From Vibrio sp. 99-70-13A1 (GTDB lineage Bacteria > Pseudomonadota > Gammaproteobacteria > Enterobacterales > Vibrionaceae), in the NCBI RefSeq assembly GCF_013114625.1, contig NZ_VTXD01000017.1, positions 1 to 64,000 of the forward strand: a DNA stretch of 64,000 bases, read 5' to 3'. Below, one piece after another: positions 1-8,860 of the stretch. The notes beneath the pieces were generated by a model. The model was not told where the DNA came from, searched no databases, and saw only the letters and a program-made list of their open reading frames with translations. A program made the position numbers and the translations under genes. Numbering within the stretch: position 1 is the stretch's first letter; each line of letters opens with the position of its first letter.

Positions 1-45
1 CCTTAAAATAAGAGGCTTAATAATATTTGTTTGTAATAAATGTAT

Positions 46-1188
46 TTACGCGTATTGTTCTACTGTCATAGCCCAATTCTTTTTTTGTTGCTCAAAGTTC
101 ATTTTTATTTGTTGATAACGAACTTTTAGTAATGAATGCTCGTACTTTTTAACGACATCATCACGTTTACTTTCTAGTAGTTGTTTCTTAACCGCGTAAT
201 ACTCATTCATGTTGGAAACCAGCGCATCAAACTCTAGTTGAAGCTTTTCTGCTATTTGTTGCTTGTCTGCTCGGTGCATGATTTTTTCTTGGGTCACTTT
301 GAGTAACATAGATGCTTCAGCTTTTTCAATTCGAGCTTGAGGCGTCACTCTTAACTTAGAAGCAAGCCCAACTAATGAAGAAAGCTTAATAACCCATTTG
401 GTCGGATCATATTGCCACCAATAAATGCCATTTCGGTAATCATTCTCGAAGATATGATGAAAATTATGGTAACCCTCACCAAAAGTTAAGAATGCCAGAA
501 TCCCGTTATCTCTAGCCGTATTTTTATCTGTGAAAGGTTGGCTGCCCCAGATGTGAGCTAAAGAGTTAATGAAGAAAGTTGTATGGTGGTTTAGCACTAA
601 ACGCACCGCACCGACGATGAGAAGCATGCCAATCACGTCGCCATGAATAATACCTAAACCAATCGGAACACCAAAATTCATGATTAATGCGAGTGGAACA
701 TAATATTTATGTTGCCACATTAGAATTTTATCTTTCTTTAAGTCACGGCAGTTTGCGTAGTCGCTGGTTGCAGCTGTTTTATAGTTACGTAGCATCCAAC
801 CAATATGTGAATACCAGAATCCACGTTTTGCTGAATATGGGTCTTTGTCGTTGTTGTCAACATGCTTGTGATGAACTCTATGATCAGAAGACCAATGTAA
901 TGCACTGTTCTGCAGAGCAAAGGCACCACCTAAAGCAAATATGAATCGCAAACTTGAATGAGCTTCAAATGCTTTATGTGACCACAAACGGTGGTAACCA
1001 GTGGTGATGGAAAGGTTACAGAAGCTAAAGCATATCGCAAGCCATATCCAGTGCTCCATGCCATAGCCATTAAAGTATCCATAGATAGGCGCAGCAACCA
1101 CTGCAAGTAACATACTGAAAGAAAATACAAAAATGTTAAGCCAAATTAACGGTGGCCTTTCCGTAGGTTGTTCATGAGCAGTCTTCAT
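46..1188 (-). CDS. Acyl-CoA (delta-9 type) fatty acid desaturase with C-terminal coiled coil
   Basis: Membrane-bound di-iron desaturase that should put a cis double bond into acyl chains and so adjust membrane fluidity. Three histidine boxes are visible: HRLWSH (about residues 66-71), HRVHHKH (about 103-109) and EGYHNFHH (about 238-245), among four or more hydrophobic segments. After about residue 280 comes a charged, helical tail of roughly 95 residues with coiled-coil character, which basic desaturases lack. An ATG lies at 1200, but the ATG at 1188 has a better placed GGAA six bases upstream, so I prefer it. The gene stands alone and faces away from the acetyltransferase gene. A palindromic site upstream at 1229-1246 resembles a FabR operator. 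Family is certain; acyl-CoA versus phospholipid substrate is inferred. Confidence 0.9.
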   Translation of the reverse strand: MKTAHEQPTERPPLIWLNIFVFSFSMLLAVVAAPIYGYFNGYGMEHWIWLAICFSFCNLSITTGYHRLWSHKAFEAHSSLRFIFALGGAFALQNSALHWSSDHRVHHKHVDNNDKDPYSAKRGFWYSHIGWMLRNYKTAATSDYANCRDLKKDKILMWQHKYYVPLALIMNFGVPIGLGIIHGDVIGMLLIVGAVRLVLNHHTTFFINSLAHIWGSQPFTDKNTARDNGILAFLTFGEGYHNFHHIFENDYRNGIYWWQYDPTKWVIKLSSLVGLASKLRVTPQARIEKAEASMLLKVTQEKIMHRADKQQIAEKLQLEFDALVSNMNEYYAVKKQLLESKRDDVVKKYEHSLLKVRYQQIKMNFEQQKKNWAMTVEQYA

Positions 1189-1228
1189 ACAAAATTCCAT
1201 TGAGCTTACAACTGTTCGCTAGAATATC

Positions 1229-1246
1229 AGCGTACACGTGTAAGTC
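1229..1246. promoter_or_regulatory. Possible FabR-type operator upstream of the desaturase
   Basis: The imperfect palindrome AGCGTACACGTGTAAGTC lies about 40 bases upstream of the desaturase start. Its left half AGCGTACA matches the half-site I recall for the unsaturated-fatty-acid regulator FabR; the right half diverges at two positions. Position and target gene make FabR control plausible, but this is a by-eye match. Confidence 0.4.
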
Positions 1247-1352
1247 AATATTGAAATTGTAAACTGTGATTAGTATGTTTTGCTTCAAATACCTGTATAG
1301 TTAGTATTAAATGTAGAATGAAGCAATAAATGGAAGTAGTAAGGGCTAATAA

Positions 1353-1901
1353 ATGGAAATTAGAGTAGCTGAATATAAAGATTACGAGCGAATTGCACAG
1401 TTACACGCAGACAGTTGGAAAAAGTATTACCGTGGTATTTTGGATGATGAATACCTAGATAATGATGTGTTAGATGATCGATCCGTCATTTGGCAAACGC
1501 GCTTGATAAACCCTCCATTTAATCAACATGTTTTATTGATTGAAGAAGGTGGGTTGTTAATTGGTTTTTTGTGCGCGTTTGGTAACCACAGCTTTGAGCG
1601 TGGAACATTTATTGACGCATTGCATGTTGATAGCAACTTCCATGGCAGAGGGGCAGGGAAACGCCTTTTAGCAGAACTGACAGATTGGTTACAGCATTAC
1701 TTTAATGATTCTGGTTTGTATTTAGAAGTGATGTCGGCGAATACTCAAGCGGTAGAGTTTTACCAATCTATTGGTGGTAAAGAAGAGTTAGAGCAAGTTT
1801 GGAACGCGCCTTGCGGAAGTAAAGTGAATGAGAAAGTGTACTCATGGGCATCACCGAGTGATTTAGCATCTAAAACCAAACAGGTTGAACTCTCTCAATA
1901 G
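1353..1901 (+). CDS. GNAT family N-acetyltransferase
   Basis: Predicted acetyl-CoA-dependent N-acetyltransferase of 182 residues; the acceptor is unknown. The N-terminus begins IRVAEYKDYERIAQLHADSW, the usual first strand and helix of the fold. The acetyl-CoA loop appears as HGRGAGKRLL near residue 97, preceded by an IDALHVDSNF strand. Near residue 130, YLEVMSANTQAVEFYQSIGG gives the conserved Asn and the FYxxxGF-like element. It is a single-gene unit, convergent with the RbgA-like GTPase, with a two-way terminator between them. An AAGGG precedes the chosen ATG. The family is clear and the substrate cannot be read from sequence. Confidence 0.88.
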   Translation: MEIRVAEYKDYERIAQLHADSWKKYYRGILDDEYLDNDVLDDRSVIWQTRLINPPFNQHVLLIEEGGLLIGFLCAFGNHSFERGTFIDALHVDSNFHGRGAGKRLLAELTDWLQHYFNDSGLYLEVMSANTQAVEFYQSIGGKEELEQVWNAPCGSKVNEKVYSWASPSDLASKTKQVELSQ

Positions 1902-1973
1902 TTAAATTTCGAGTAAGTGACTTTCAAGGTGACTCGTAAGCAGTAACCATGAGTCGTAATTGGTAACATTGAT

Positions 1974-2010
1974 AAAAAAAAACCCGCAACTGAATAAGTT
2001 GCGGGGCTTT
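1974..2010. terminator. Bidirectional rho-independent terminator
   Basis: An 8-bp perfect stem (CCCGCAAC at 1983-1990, GTTGCGGG at 1998-2005) is flanked by an A-run on the left and a T-rich stretch on the right. It sits between two convergent genes and can serve both. Confidence 0.85.
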
Positions 2011-2046
2011 ATTATTTGAATCCGGTAAGCACCTAAAAAAGATAAC

Positions 2047-2982
2047 TTATCGTTTGTTCTTTAAGTAGCGTTTACGACGTTCTTCTTTCTTCTTGATTTG
2101 TTGTTCAGCCTTTAGCGCAGCAGCTTTTTCAACTTCAACCAATTCATGGGTAATCATCTCTGGCAGTTCTAGCGTTACTTTGCCTAAAGTACCGTTGCGA
2201 AGCTCATGAAGTAAAATTTCAGAACACTTGTGAATGTCTATATGACCACCTGCACGAAGTGCACCACGCTTACGACCAATTGCTTCCATTAATTCAATGT
2301 CAGATTCTGGCAGTTCTTCAATTTGGTAGCGTTCTTGAAGTAGGTGAGGGTATTGTTTTGCTAAATACTCGACTGTGTAAAATGCTACTTCATCGTATTC
2401 CATCGCCGTGTCCTTAACCGCGCCTGTTGCTGCTAAACGGAAGCCACTGTGAGGGTTTTCAACTTTAGGCCAAAGGATTCCTGGAGTATCGGAAAGGATT
2501 ACGCCATTTTGCAGGTTGATACGTTGCTGGCGACGAGTTACCGCAGGTTGGTTACCTGTTACCGCAATTGTACGCCCAGCCAAACAGTTGATGATGGTCG
2601 ATTTACCCACGTTAGGGATACCCATAATCATTGTGCGAATGTTCTTGCCCATCTGTTCACGGTGTGGTGCTAGCTTACGCACTAACTCCATGACGTGGTT
2701 GACTTCGTCTTTATTGCTGGTGGTAATTGCAATCGCCTTAACGCCTTGCTCTTTCTCGAAGTGCTCAATCCACATTTGTGTCAATTCAGGATCAGCAAGA
2801 TCACGCTTATTAAGAACCTTAACAACAGGCTTATCGGCTTTGATATCCGCAATCATCGGGTTTTCAGAACTAAATGGAATTCGTGCATCTAGTACTTCAA
2901 TAATGACATCAATTTTTGGGATAACTTCTTCGATTTCTTTTCGGGCTTTATGCATGTGGCCCGGAAACCATTGAATAGACAT
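2047..2982 (-). CDS. Ribosome biogenesis GTPase YlqF/RbgA family
   Basis: Circularly permuted GTPase of the YlqF/RbgA/YawG family, which assists late 50S ribosomal subunit assembly. Motifs occur in permuted order: G4 NKRD (residues 58-61), G1 GIPNVGKS (121-128), G2 threonine near 149 and G3 DTPG (165-168). The protein starts with the hallmark IQWFPGHM, which sets the start at 2982; an in-frame upstream extension to 3048 would add 22 unlikely residues. AAGG lies upstream of this start. The C-terminus is very basic and lysine-rich, as expected for rRNA contact. Monocistronic by spacing. In vibrios this family is commonly an accessory paralogue, so the exact role in this host is inferred. Confidence 0.92.
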   Translation of the reverse strand: MSIQWFPGHMHKARKEIEEVIPKIDVIIEVLDARIPFSSENPMIADIKADKPVVKVLNKRDLADPELTQMWIEHFEKEQGVKAIAITTSNKDEVNHVMELVRKLAPHREQMGKNIRTMIMGIPNVGKSTIINCLAGRTIAVTGNQPAVTRRQQRINLQNGVILSDTPGILWPKVENPHSGFRLAATGAVKDTAMEYDEVAFYTVEYLAKQYPHLLQERYQIEELPESDIELMEAIGRKRGALRAGGHIDIHKCSEILLHELRNGTLGKVTLELPEMITHELVEVEKAAALKAEQQIKKKEERRKRYLKNKR

Positions 2983-3325
2983 AGAGATAAACCTTGATAA
3001 ATATATTTGCTGCACATTGTAAGGGTTCAATGGAAGCTGTAAAGGCATATATGTTGGCGTGTTTAGTTTATTTAATTGGTAAAAGGAAGCTTAAATGGCT
3101 TGGTGCGAGATTTTTCTGTTTTGGTAAGCATCCTATACATTAAGTAACTCAAGATAAGTTGCTATGAATTACATGATAATATAACTACTTAAACTTGTTT
3201 TGTAGCAGAAGTCTATGTATCTAAAAACAGAGGTAGATGCCCGCTCGTTATTTGAAAAATAAAGAACAGAACAGAACAGAACAAAACAGAGTCAGTAGGT
3301 AATTCCACTGACTCTATGATTTAAC
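2983..3325. other. Intergenic region with pentamer repeat and terminator
   Basis: No gene is supported here. It holds the promoter region of the GTPase gene, a short tandem run of the pentamer AACAG at about 3264-3288, and the terminator of the DUF3500 gene at its right end. Confidence 0.6.
3288..3315 (-). terminator. Terminator of the DUF3500 gene
   Basis: A perfect 9-bp stem AGAGTCAGT (3288-3296) / ACTGACTCT (3307-3315) begins about 10 bases after the stop codon. Read on the minus strand it is followed by GTTTTGTTC, a T-rich tail. Confidence 0.7.
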
Positions 3326-4486
3326 TTATAGTTTTTCAGGTCTTACCCCTTTCGTGTGGTGTTCACTGATATGGGTTTTCAACCAATTTTCGCCATAGTC
3401 ATTTGAAGGATCTCGAACTATGGTATGTGGGTGTGTGTTCCAATCGAATCCTGTTCGTTGATCAACAAAATCAATGAGAATACTAGGGCTATTAACTCTA
3501 AAAAATACTTGCTCACTCCCATCGCTAGGACCCATCCACATGAAGTAGATGTTTTCCCAACCATCATTTTTAATTTTTTCTAGTTGGCTATCTGCTACAT
3601 CGTGATCAGCGTTATGTACATACTCTTCGATAAGAATCCAAAGAAGCTCTTTTTGTTGAGCGTTGAGTTGATCTCCTCTGATCCCTCTTTTTTGTATTTC
3701 GCTGTCTTTGCTTCCAGGACCAAAGAAGTCTTTAGCTCCATATTTTGTGAAAGGAACCGTGTCATTAATAATTGCTATTGATTTTTGCTTAGGATCTAAG
3801 TTGTTAAGTAACTCGTAGCCTCGGCGTCGCTCTTGTGGCAAAAATTGATAACCAGCTTCAGCACCTTCGCTAATTACTGCTGGATCTGAACCATAGAACA
3901 TAGGAACGAAAGTAGCTTTGCCATCGACAACAGTAAAGTTGGCGGCTAAGTGGTGACCTGTAAGCATGTAACCCCACTTACTTTCGCTTCTAGGATCGCC
4001 ATAAAAGGAAACCCAGTAGTTGTTTGCTCCTAGACTTTGGTTTTTATTAAAAAATTTCTCTGAAGTTAACTCGCGATTTTCGCCTTCTTTCTTTAGCTGA
4101 TTGTCACCTTGAATCGCGGCCCAGATTTTATAATAACCTTGAGAGCTGGTTGAGGAGATCAGAAGCTGATGTAATTGGTGGCGTTGTTCTATAGAGAGCC
4201 TACCAATAGGCAATCCATTTCTCGCTTGTGAATCAACAGGTGCGTTTGTCCAATAAGTTCGGTTGCTACTGTCACTGAACTTATACAATATGTCGCTTAA
4301 TTGCTCGTTACTTAAAGCTTCAAGCAATTTGCTTGCTTCCATTGTCATCTGGTTTGAGCTACTGACACTTGTAGGTAGTGTATGTTCATGAACATGGTCA
4401 GAATGAGCTAATACACTGGTAGTGAAACCAGTGCTTACAAATGCAGTTACTAGTAGGGCACACTTGATTGGATTTAACTTCATCAT
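3326..4486 (-). CDS. DUF3500 family exported protein
   Basis: Exported protein of 386 residues in the DUF3500 family, which has no proven function. Residues 1-27 form a signal peptide ending TTSVLAHS, followed by a histidine-rich stretch (HSDHVHEH) that could bind metal. The body carries the family-typical segments YWVSFYGDPRSESKWGYMLTGHHLA (around residue 165) with a conserved His pair, and a later QKELLWILIEEYV segment. Near the C-terminus, FDWNTHPHTIVRDPSNDYG matches the usual family ending. A GAGAGA precedes the double-ATG start. It stands alone between terminators. The His-rich N-terminus and conserved histidines suggest metal dependence, which is inference. Confidence 0.82.
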   Translation of the reverse strand: MMKLNPIKCALLVTAFVSTGFTTSVLAHSDHVHEHTLPTSVSSSNQMTMEASKLLEALSNEQLSDILYKFSDSSNRTYWTNAPVDSQARNGLPIGRLSIEQRHQLHQLLISSTSSQGYYKIWAAIQGDNQLKKEGENRELTSEKFFNKNQSLGANNYWVSFYGDPRSESKWGYMLTGHHLAANFTVVDGKATFVPMFYGSDPAVISEGAEAGYQFLPQERRRGYELLNNLDPKQKSIAIINDTVPFTKYGAKDFFGPGSKDSEIQKRGIRGDQLNAQQKELLWILIEEYVHNADHDVADSQLEKIKNDGWENIYFMWMGPSDGSEQVFFRVNSPSILIDFVDQRTGFDWNTHPHTIVRDPSNDYGENWLKTHISEHHTKGVRPEKL

Positions 4487-4823
4487 TTTCTCTCAGTTGG
4501 GTTTGTTAAAATCTACTGAGAATTTTATAAATTACAGTGTGTATTTTTTGTCGAATTCATAACTATTGTGAATAAAAGGATGTGTGGATGATAAATAGAT
4601 GTGAATTGTAGTGCTTGCTCTATGATATTTCCTCCATACAAAGCGAATAACACGAGGGTGTGATCAATTCGTTCATACCCTGAAATATGCTCACTGCCTA
4701 ATACATAGCTTGGGTAAAGATGCATTTAAGGACCGTTACAAGTTACAAAAAGCAATTCTCTTTATTTTTAATCTGGAGCGATAAAGAGGCAGTTTGATGA
4801 GAAGTTCAATGTTTTACAGCAGT

Positions 4824-4854
4824 AAAGAAAGTGGCGATGATTGCCACCTTCTTT
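4824..4854. terminator. Hairpin, probable two-way terminator
   Basis: AAAGAAAGTGGC (4824-4835) pairs with GCCACCTTCTTT (4843-4854) with one mismatch; the stem ends in A- and T-rich arms. It lies about 100 bases past the methyltransferase stop. Confidence 0.5.
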
Positions 4855-4900
4855 AATTGTAAACTCAAACATGTGTCGTAAGTATTAAACGATGAAAGTA

Positions 4901-4927
4901 ACAGCCTCCTATCTGAATGAAGGCTGT
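4901..4927 (-). terminator. Possible terminator of the heme-block operon
   Basis: A 7-bp inverted repeat, ACAGCCT (4901-4907) and AGGCTGT (4921-4927), lies 30 bases downstream of the methyltransferase stop on the minus strand. The T-tail is weak (TACTTTC). Confidence 0.4.
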
Positions 4928-4957
4928 AATGGTGAAATATAAAAGAGCTAAGCCTTG

Positions 4958-5614
4958 TTATTGTTTAACAATAAAAAGCATTCCGTCGCCAATAGGGAGA
5001 AGTGTTGATACCACGCGATCATCAGCGGCGACTTTATCGTTTAATAAACGTAGTGCTGAAATGTCGTTGTCGTTACGCTCAGGTTGAGCAACCGTCCCTT
5101 TCCAAAGAACATTATCAACAATTATGGTCCCGCCAGGTTTTAGAAGTTTATAAGCCATCTCAAAATACGCGTCGTAGTTGATTTTATCTGCATCAATAAA
5201 AGCGAGATCAAATGATTCAGAATTATCCATTTGGATTAGAGTCGACAATGTTTCGGTAGCTTCACCTAGTAACAGCGATATTTTATTTTGAACTCCCGCT
5301 TGTCTCCAAAAGTTTTGAGCGATGGCTGTCCATTCTTCACTGATGTCGCAAGCAAAAATATGTGCGTCATCAGCGATAGATCTTGCTATTACAGTTGAGC
5401 TATAGCCGGTGAAAACACCAACTTCTAAAATCTTCTTTGGTTTAGTTAATGCCACCAATGTACGTAAGAACTGAGCTTGGTCGCTTGATATCATCATACG
5501 ACGACCTGTTTTTTGATAGGTCTCTAATCTAAGGTTCTCTAGTAACTCGTCATCCTGATTATTATGATCAGAGACATATTGATTTAGTGCAGCATTAAAA
5601 TTTAGATATTTCAT
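4958..5614 (-). CDS. Class I SAM-dependent O-methyltransferase (CCoAOMT-like)
   Basis: Methyltransferase of 218 residues resembling the caffeoyl-CoA/catechol O-methyltransferase family. The SAM-binding motif ILEVGVFTGYSS lies near residues 58-69, IFACDISEEW follows, and the metal/substrate loop FDLAFIDADKINYDAYFE lies near 133-150, with GGTIIVDNVLWKG after it. The acidic residues of IDADK and DNVLW are those that bind the divalent cation in the family. Its ATG overlaps the stop of the heme-binding protein gene by one base (TAATG), so translation should be coupled. A small-molecule O-methyltransferase inside a Fur-type heme operon is unexpected; the substrate is unknown. Confidence 0.88.
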   Translation of the reverse strand: MKYLNFNAALNQYVSDHNNQDDELLENLRLETYQKTGRRMMISSDQAQFLRTLVALTKPKKILEVGVFTGYSSTVIARSIADDAHIFACDISEEWTAIAQNFWRQAGVQNKISLLLGEATETLSTLIQMDNSESFDLAFIDADKINYDAYFEMAYKLLKPGGTIIVDNVLWKGTVAQPERNDNDISALRLLNDKVAADDRVVSTLLPIGDGMLFIVKQ

Positions 5615-6480
5615 TAGTTTGTACCGTATATTTCATGGAACAGCTTTTTAGCTGTTTTGGGTGTGTTGATTCCAAGGTTTGTGTGAGAAATTGGAATCGT
5701 TGTAATTCGTTTGTTTATTCCTGCTGGTGTTGCTGAAATTGCAGGGATACTGAAAAACCTTTCCTTTCCATTTTCGCCAGACAATGCTTTGTCGACCGTA
5801 ATGATCACATCTGGGTTAATGATTATTATTGATTCTGGTGTCATCGGCTTTATGCCATCAAAACTCGCCGGGTTAACTATGCCAGCCATATTGAGAAGAA
5901 AGTCGATGGGTGTTTTTTGTCCTGCGATTAGAAGGGAGTCTTTGCCATAAAGAAAAATTGCTTTCATGTAGGGTAGACTTCTCGTCTGTTTTAATATCGA
6001 TAGTTCCTCTAGGTCGCTTTCTAAACCTTTAATTAGCGCTTCCCCTTGTTGAGGCAAGTCTAATAAATATGAGATTTCGTGGATTTGTGTATTTAACTCA
6101 CTCATATTACTCGCTTGCTTAACAATGAGTACTTTGGTTCCTGCTCGTTCTAGTTGGTAGTTCAACGTTGGGTTTAAATATTTATCGTCGCTGATAAAAA
6201 TGGTGGGTCTAAGAGATATAATTCCTTCAATAGATAGGTGGCTAGGGTGACCTAATGTTGCTATGGCTTTTGCCTGTGGCGGTGATGAGCTGGTTTTATC
6301 TGCACCGACAATTTGCTTTCCAGCACCTAGGGCAAATAAAATTTCAGTGATGTTACTTCCAGATGAGACAATACGCGCATTAGTGCTTGCGTTTTTGTTC
6401 GCACTTGGACTCGCCTGCGCTTTTGCATTAGCAATAGGCAATAGCGTGCAAAAAAATAATAAACATATGATTTTTTTCAT
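5614..6480 (-). CDS. Periplasmic heme-binding protein (HmuT/HutB-like) of an ABC importer
   Basis: Type III periplasmic binding protein that should carry heme from the outer-membrane receptor to an inner-membrane ABC transporter. A signal peptide starts MKKIICLLFFCTLLPIANA, which sets the start at 6480 although the frame stays open to 6525. The body begins RIVSSGSNITEILFALGAG, the standard opening of the HmuT/BtuF group, followed by IVGADKTS and LSIEGIISLRPT. It lies directly downstream of the heme receptor (about 50 bases) and overlaps the methyltransferase gene. The permease and ATPase partners (HutC/HutD type) are not in this window, so they must be encoded elsewhere. Family assignment is good; the heme ligand is inferred from the neighbour. 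Confidence 0.85.
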   Translation of the reverse strand: MKKIICLLFFCTLLPIANAKAQASPSANKNASTNARIVSSGSNITEILFALGAGKQIVGADKTSSSPPQAKAIATLGHPSHLSIEGIISLRPTIFISDDKYLNPTLNYQLERAGTKVLIVKQASNMSELNTQIHEISYLLDLPQQGEALIKGLESDLEELSILKQTRSLPYMKAIFLYGKDSLLIAGQKTPIDFLLNMAGIVNPASFDGIKPMTPESIIIINPDVIITVDKALSGENGKERFFSIPAISATPAGINKRITTIPISHTNLGINTPKTAKKLFHEIYGTN

Positions 6481-6528
6481 TTGTATGTACCGATAGGTTT
6501 GTGCCCAAATAGGGCACAAACGCATTAG

Positions 6529-8595
6529 CTAAAATTGATAGGACAAGTCGATGTTTAGGCTTCGGCCTTCTTCGTAATATTCAGCTTTCGTATCTGCTTG
6601 GCTGTTGTTTTGGATGGCATAGGCTTCATCAAATACATTTGTCACAGACATAGAAAGCACCATGTCTTTAAGGTTTGAAGGAATGTACTCTGCATAAAGA
6701 TCAACCGTTGTCCATGACGGCACACTTTGGCGCTCATCTTCAGGGATTGGAACAAGTTCACCGCCGCTTTCTATTGAAGCTGTCGGTACTCGGTGGCGTT
6801 CAAGGGCATGTGTGACGGTGCCACCGAGTAACCATTCGTTACTTATTTGATTGTTGAGGCTAAAGGTAAACTTATCCGACGGCATGTCAGATAAATAAAG
6901 CCCTGTTTGTGTATCTTCACCAACTGTCATCGCGTATGCGGCTGACGCATCCCAATTGCCGTAGAAATACTGGGTTAACAGTTCGCCACCGCGTAAACGT
7001 ATTTTGTCTCGGTTTACTTTGACACCATCTTTGTAATTGGTGTCGGTATAATCTGTACCGATGTAGTCTTTAATATCGTTTTGGAAAACATTTACTTTCA
7101 CAAGAAGACCATCATTCGTTGCGAACGCAGAATCCTTCTCAAACGTAATTCCGACTTCTTTGTTCTGAGAACGTTCAGACTTGAGATTCGGGTTCGGCTT
7201 AAACCCACGTCCAGATGTGAAAAGTTGAGATATTTGTGGTGCGGTTAATGCTTCGTCATAAGCAACAAATAATGCGAGTTGATCGGTGAATTGCTGATTT
7301 ACCCTTATCCCTGTTGACCATTGGTTTTCAGCTCTGCCATCGCGTAGTAAAGCTTCACCTTCAAACTCGGCATTTTTTGATTCAACATAAAATTCATCAT
7401 AGCGAATGCTTGGAGTGACAGTTAAACCATTGCCAATAGTCATTTGAGCATTTAACCATGTCGCCAGTAGATGAGATTGCGCTGAAGGTTCACTTTGCGC
7501 AGACTCATCAACCCAGTCGCCATTTTCTAAAGTGTTAATTTTACCGGTGTGAGTTGTGAAGTGACCTGATAGACCGTAGTGAAATAGAGTTTCTTCAAAT
7601 AGTTGATTTGATAAAGTGTTGTTTGTAAGAATAAACCCGTACGAATCATCGGTAACATCTTGGATATCTGAAGCGACAGCTTCCGAAATATCAGTGTATT
7701 CAACCGTGTAATTATCTACTTGGTTGATATAAGCGTTTGCGTGAAGATCTAGCCAATCATTATTAAAGGGGTTGTTACTGTATGCCAGCACAGCATTAGT
7801 GTAGTCACGGGTGTTAAGTCCGTAATCTTGGCGAACTTGATTCCATTCTGAACTGTCTAAATAGACACTCAATTCGAGTCGTTGTGTGTCTGTTAGATCA
7901 TAACCTGACTTGAATAAATAAGATTGATTTTCTCCCTCTGTTTTGTAATAGCGGTCTTCTCCATTAGGCGAATACCCACCGCCGATACTGTATGGTTCGC
8001 GTGTGCTATCTAACACTGAAAATAGCCAGTCAAACTTGTCACTGGCGCCATAGAGTGACGCTGAAAGGTTGGTTTGCTCATTATTAGTACGGTAGCCACT
8101 TCTCACCATTCCCCCAAATGACTGATCAGTTTTTAAAAGGTCGAGTGCTGATAGAAACTCTAGTTTTATTGCACCAGCCGCTGCACCCGATGATGTGCCA
8201 TTAGTCACGGTTGCACTTTTCAAAAAGCTAGGAGCAATCGCCCAACTTCCTTTTTTGGAGTGAGAATAGCTTTGTCTTGCTCCATCAATTGAGACGTTGG
8301 CATGGTGTTGATCTAAGCCACGAATAGATAAACTTTTAACGGAAGATGTTGGCCCTCCGATAACTTCAATATTGGGGGAGTTTTTGAAAACATCAGTAAT
8401 GGATTGAGCATTATCGTTTCGAATTTGATCGTCACTAAGAATGCTAATTGATTGAGTGGTTTCAGATTCATTCATGATCCTTGAACCAAGAACGGTGATT
8501 TTCTCCAAGTAAAGCATTGGGTTATTTGTTTCAGCGGCAGCAGTACCTGCTGCTAGTGCGGTGGTAATTGCGAGCGAAATATGGCTAATCTTCAT
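6529..8595 (-). CDS. TonB-dependent heme/hemoglobin outer-membrane receptor
   Basis: Outer-membrane receptor of 688 residues, normal length for heme receptors of the HutA/HutR type. A signal peptide ends near LAAGTAAAE. The plug domain carries SLSIRGLDQHHANVSIDGAR (about residues 88-107). In the barrel the segment FKPNPNLKSERSQ (about 463-475) is the NPNL motif of heme/hemoglobin receptors; the adjoining FRAP box is changed to FTSG. The protein ends in LNIDLSYQF, the C-terminal aromatic needed for barrel insertion. A Fur box at 8609-8627 and an AAGG site precede the ATG, so iron repression is expected. It heads the minus-strand block with the heme-binding protein and methyltransferase. Confidence 0.9.
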   Translation of the reverse strand: MKISHISLAITTALAAGTAAAETNNPMLYLEKITVLGSRIMNESETTQSISILSDDQIRNDNAQSITDVFKNSPNIEVIGGPTSSVKSLSIRGLDQHHANVSIDGARQSYSHSKKGSWAIAPSFLKSATVTNGTSSGAAAGAIKLEFLSALDLLKTDQSFGGMVRSGYRTNNEQTNLSASLYGASDKFDWLFSVLDSTREPYSIGGGYSPNGEDRYYKTEGENQSYLFKSGYDLTDTQRLELSVYLDSSEWNQVRQDYGLNTRDYTNAVLAYSNNPFNNDWLDLHANAYINQVDNYTVEYTDISEAVASDIQDVTDDSYGFILTNNTLSNQLFEETLFHYGLSGHFTTHTGKINTLENGDWVDESAQSEPSAQSHLLATWLNAQMTIGNGLTVTPSIRYDEFYVESKNAEFEGEALLRDGRAENQWSTGIRVNQQFTDQLALFVAYDEALTAPQISQLFTSGRGFKPNPNLKSERSQNKEVGITFEKDSAFATNDGLLVKVNVFQNDIKDYIGTDYTDTNYKDGVKVNRDKIRLRGGELLTQYFYGNWDASAAYAMTVGEDTQTGLYLSDMPSDKFTFSLNNQISNEWLLGGTVTHALERHRVPTASIESGGELVPIPEDERQSVPSWTTVDLYAEYIPSNLKDMVLSMSVTNVFDEAYAIQNNSQADTKAEYYEEGRSLNIDLSYQF

Positions 8596-8608
8596 AGCAG
8601 ACCTTAAT

Positions 8609-8627
8609 GTTAATGGTTATCATTTCG
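8609..8627. promoter_or_regulatory. Fur box upstream of the heme receptor
   Basis: Read on the minus strand, CGAAATGATAACCATTAAC matches the 19-base Fur consensus at 14 positions by direct count. It ends 14 bases before the receptor start, where Fur would block transcription in iron-replete cells. Confidence 0.7.
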
Positions 8628-8860
8628 GTTGATGCTAATTTTCGAAGTGTGGAAAAAATGTCTAAATTAATAATAAATTTATAAATTGTGCCAATTGGTA
8701 GCCATTAGGGTATGGCTTGAGGCTATATTAATTCATCGTGAGCGGAGCGTTTATCTCTCAATTATCACGTATGTTTTGATGCTTTGAATTAACAGTATTG
8801 CTGAGTAGCTATTACAATTATTTGCAAAGGAATAATAATAGCTAGAAGGTTAGGTAAAGT

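Larger units (their letters stand above)
4487..4957. other. Intergenic region, no gene supported
   Basis: About 470 bases without a convincing reading frame. A 66-codon frame at 4525-4725 on the minus strand lacks a ribosome site and family features. The right half contains two hairpins (4824-4854 and 4901-4927) that probably end the methyltransferase transcript. Confidence 0.55.

Noticed and set aside
2516..2974. 152-codon plus-strand frame opposite the RbgA-like gene
   Set aside because: It is antisense to a clear GTPase gene with all motifs in place.
3264..3288. AACAG pentamer run as a phase-variable tract
   Set aside because: It lies outside any reading frame and next to a terminator, with only about four units.
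4525..4725. 66-codon minus-strand frame upstream of the DUF3500 gene
   Set aside because: No ribosome site and no recognisable protein features; it lies in promoter DNA.
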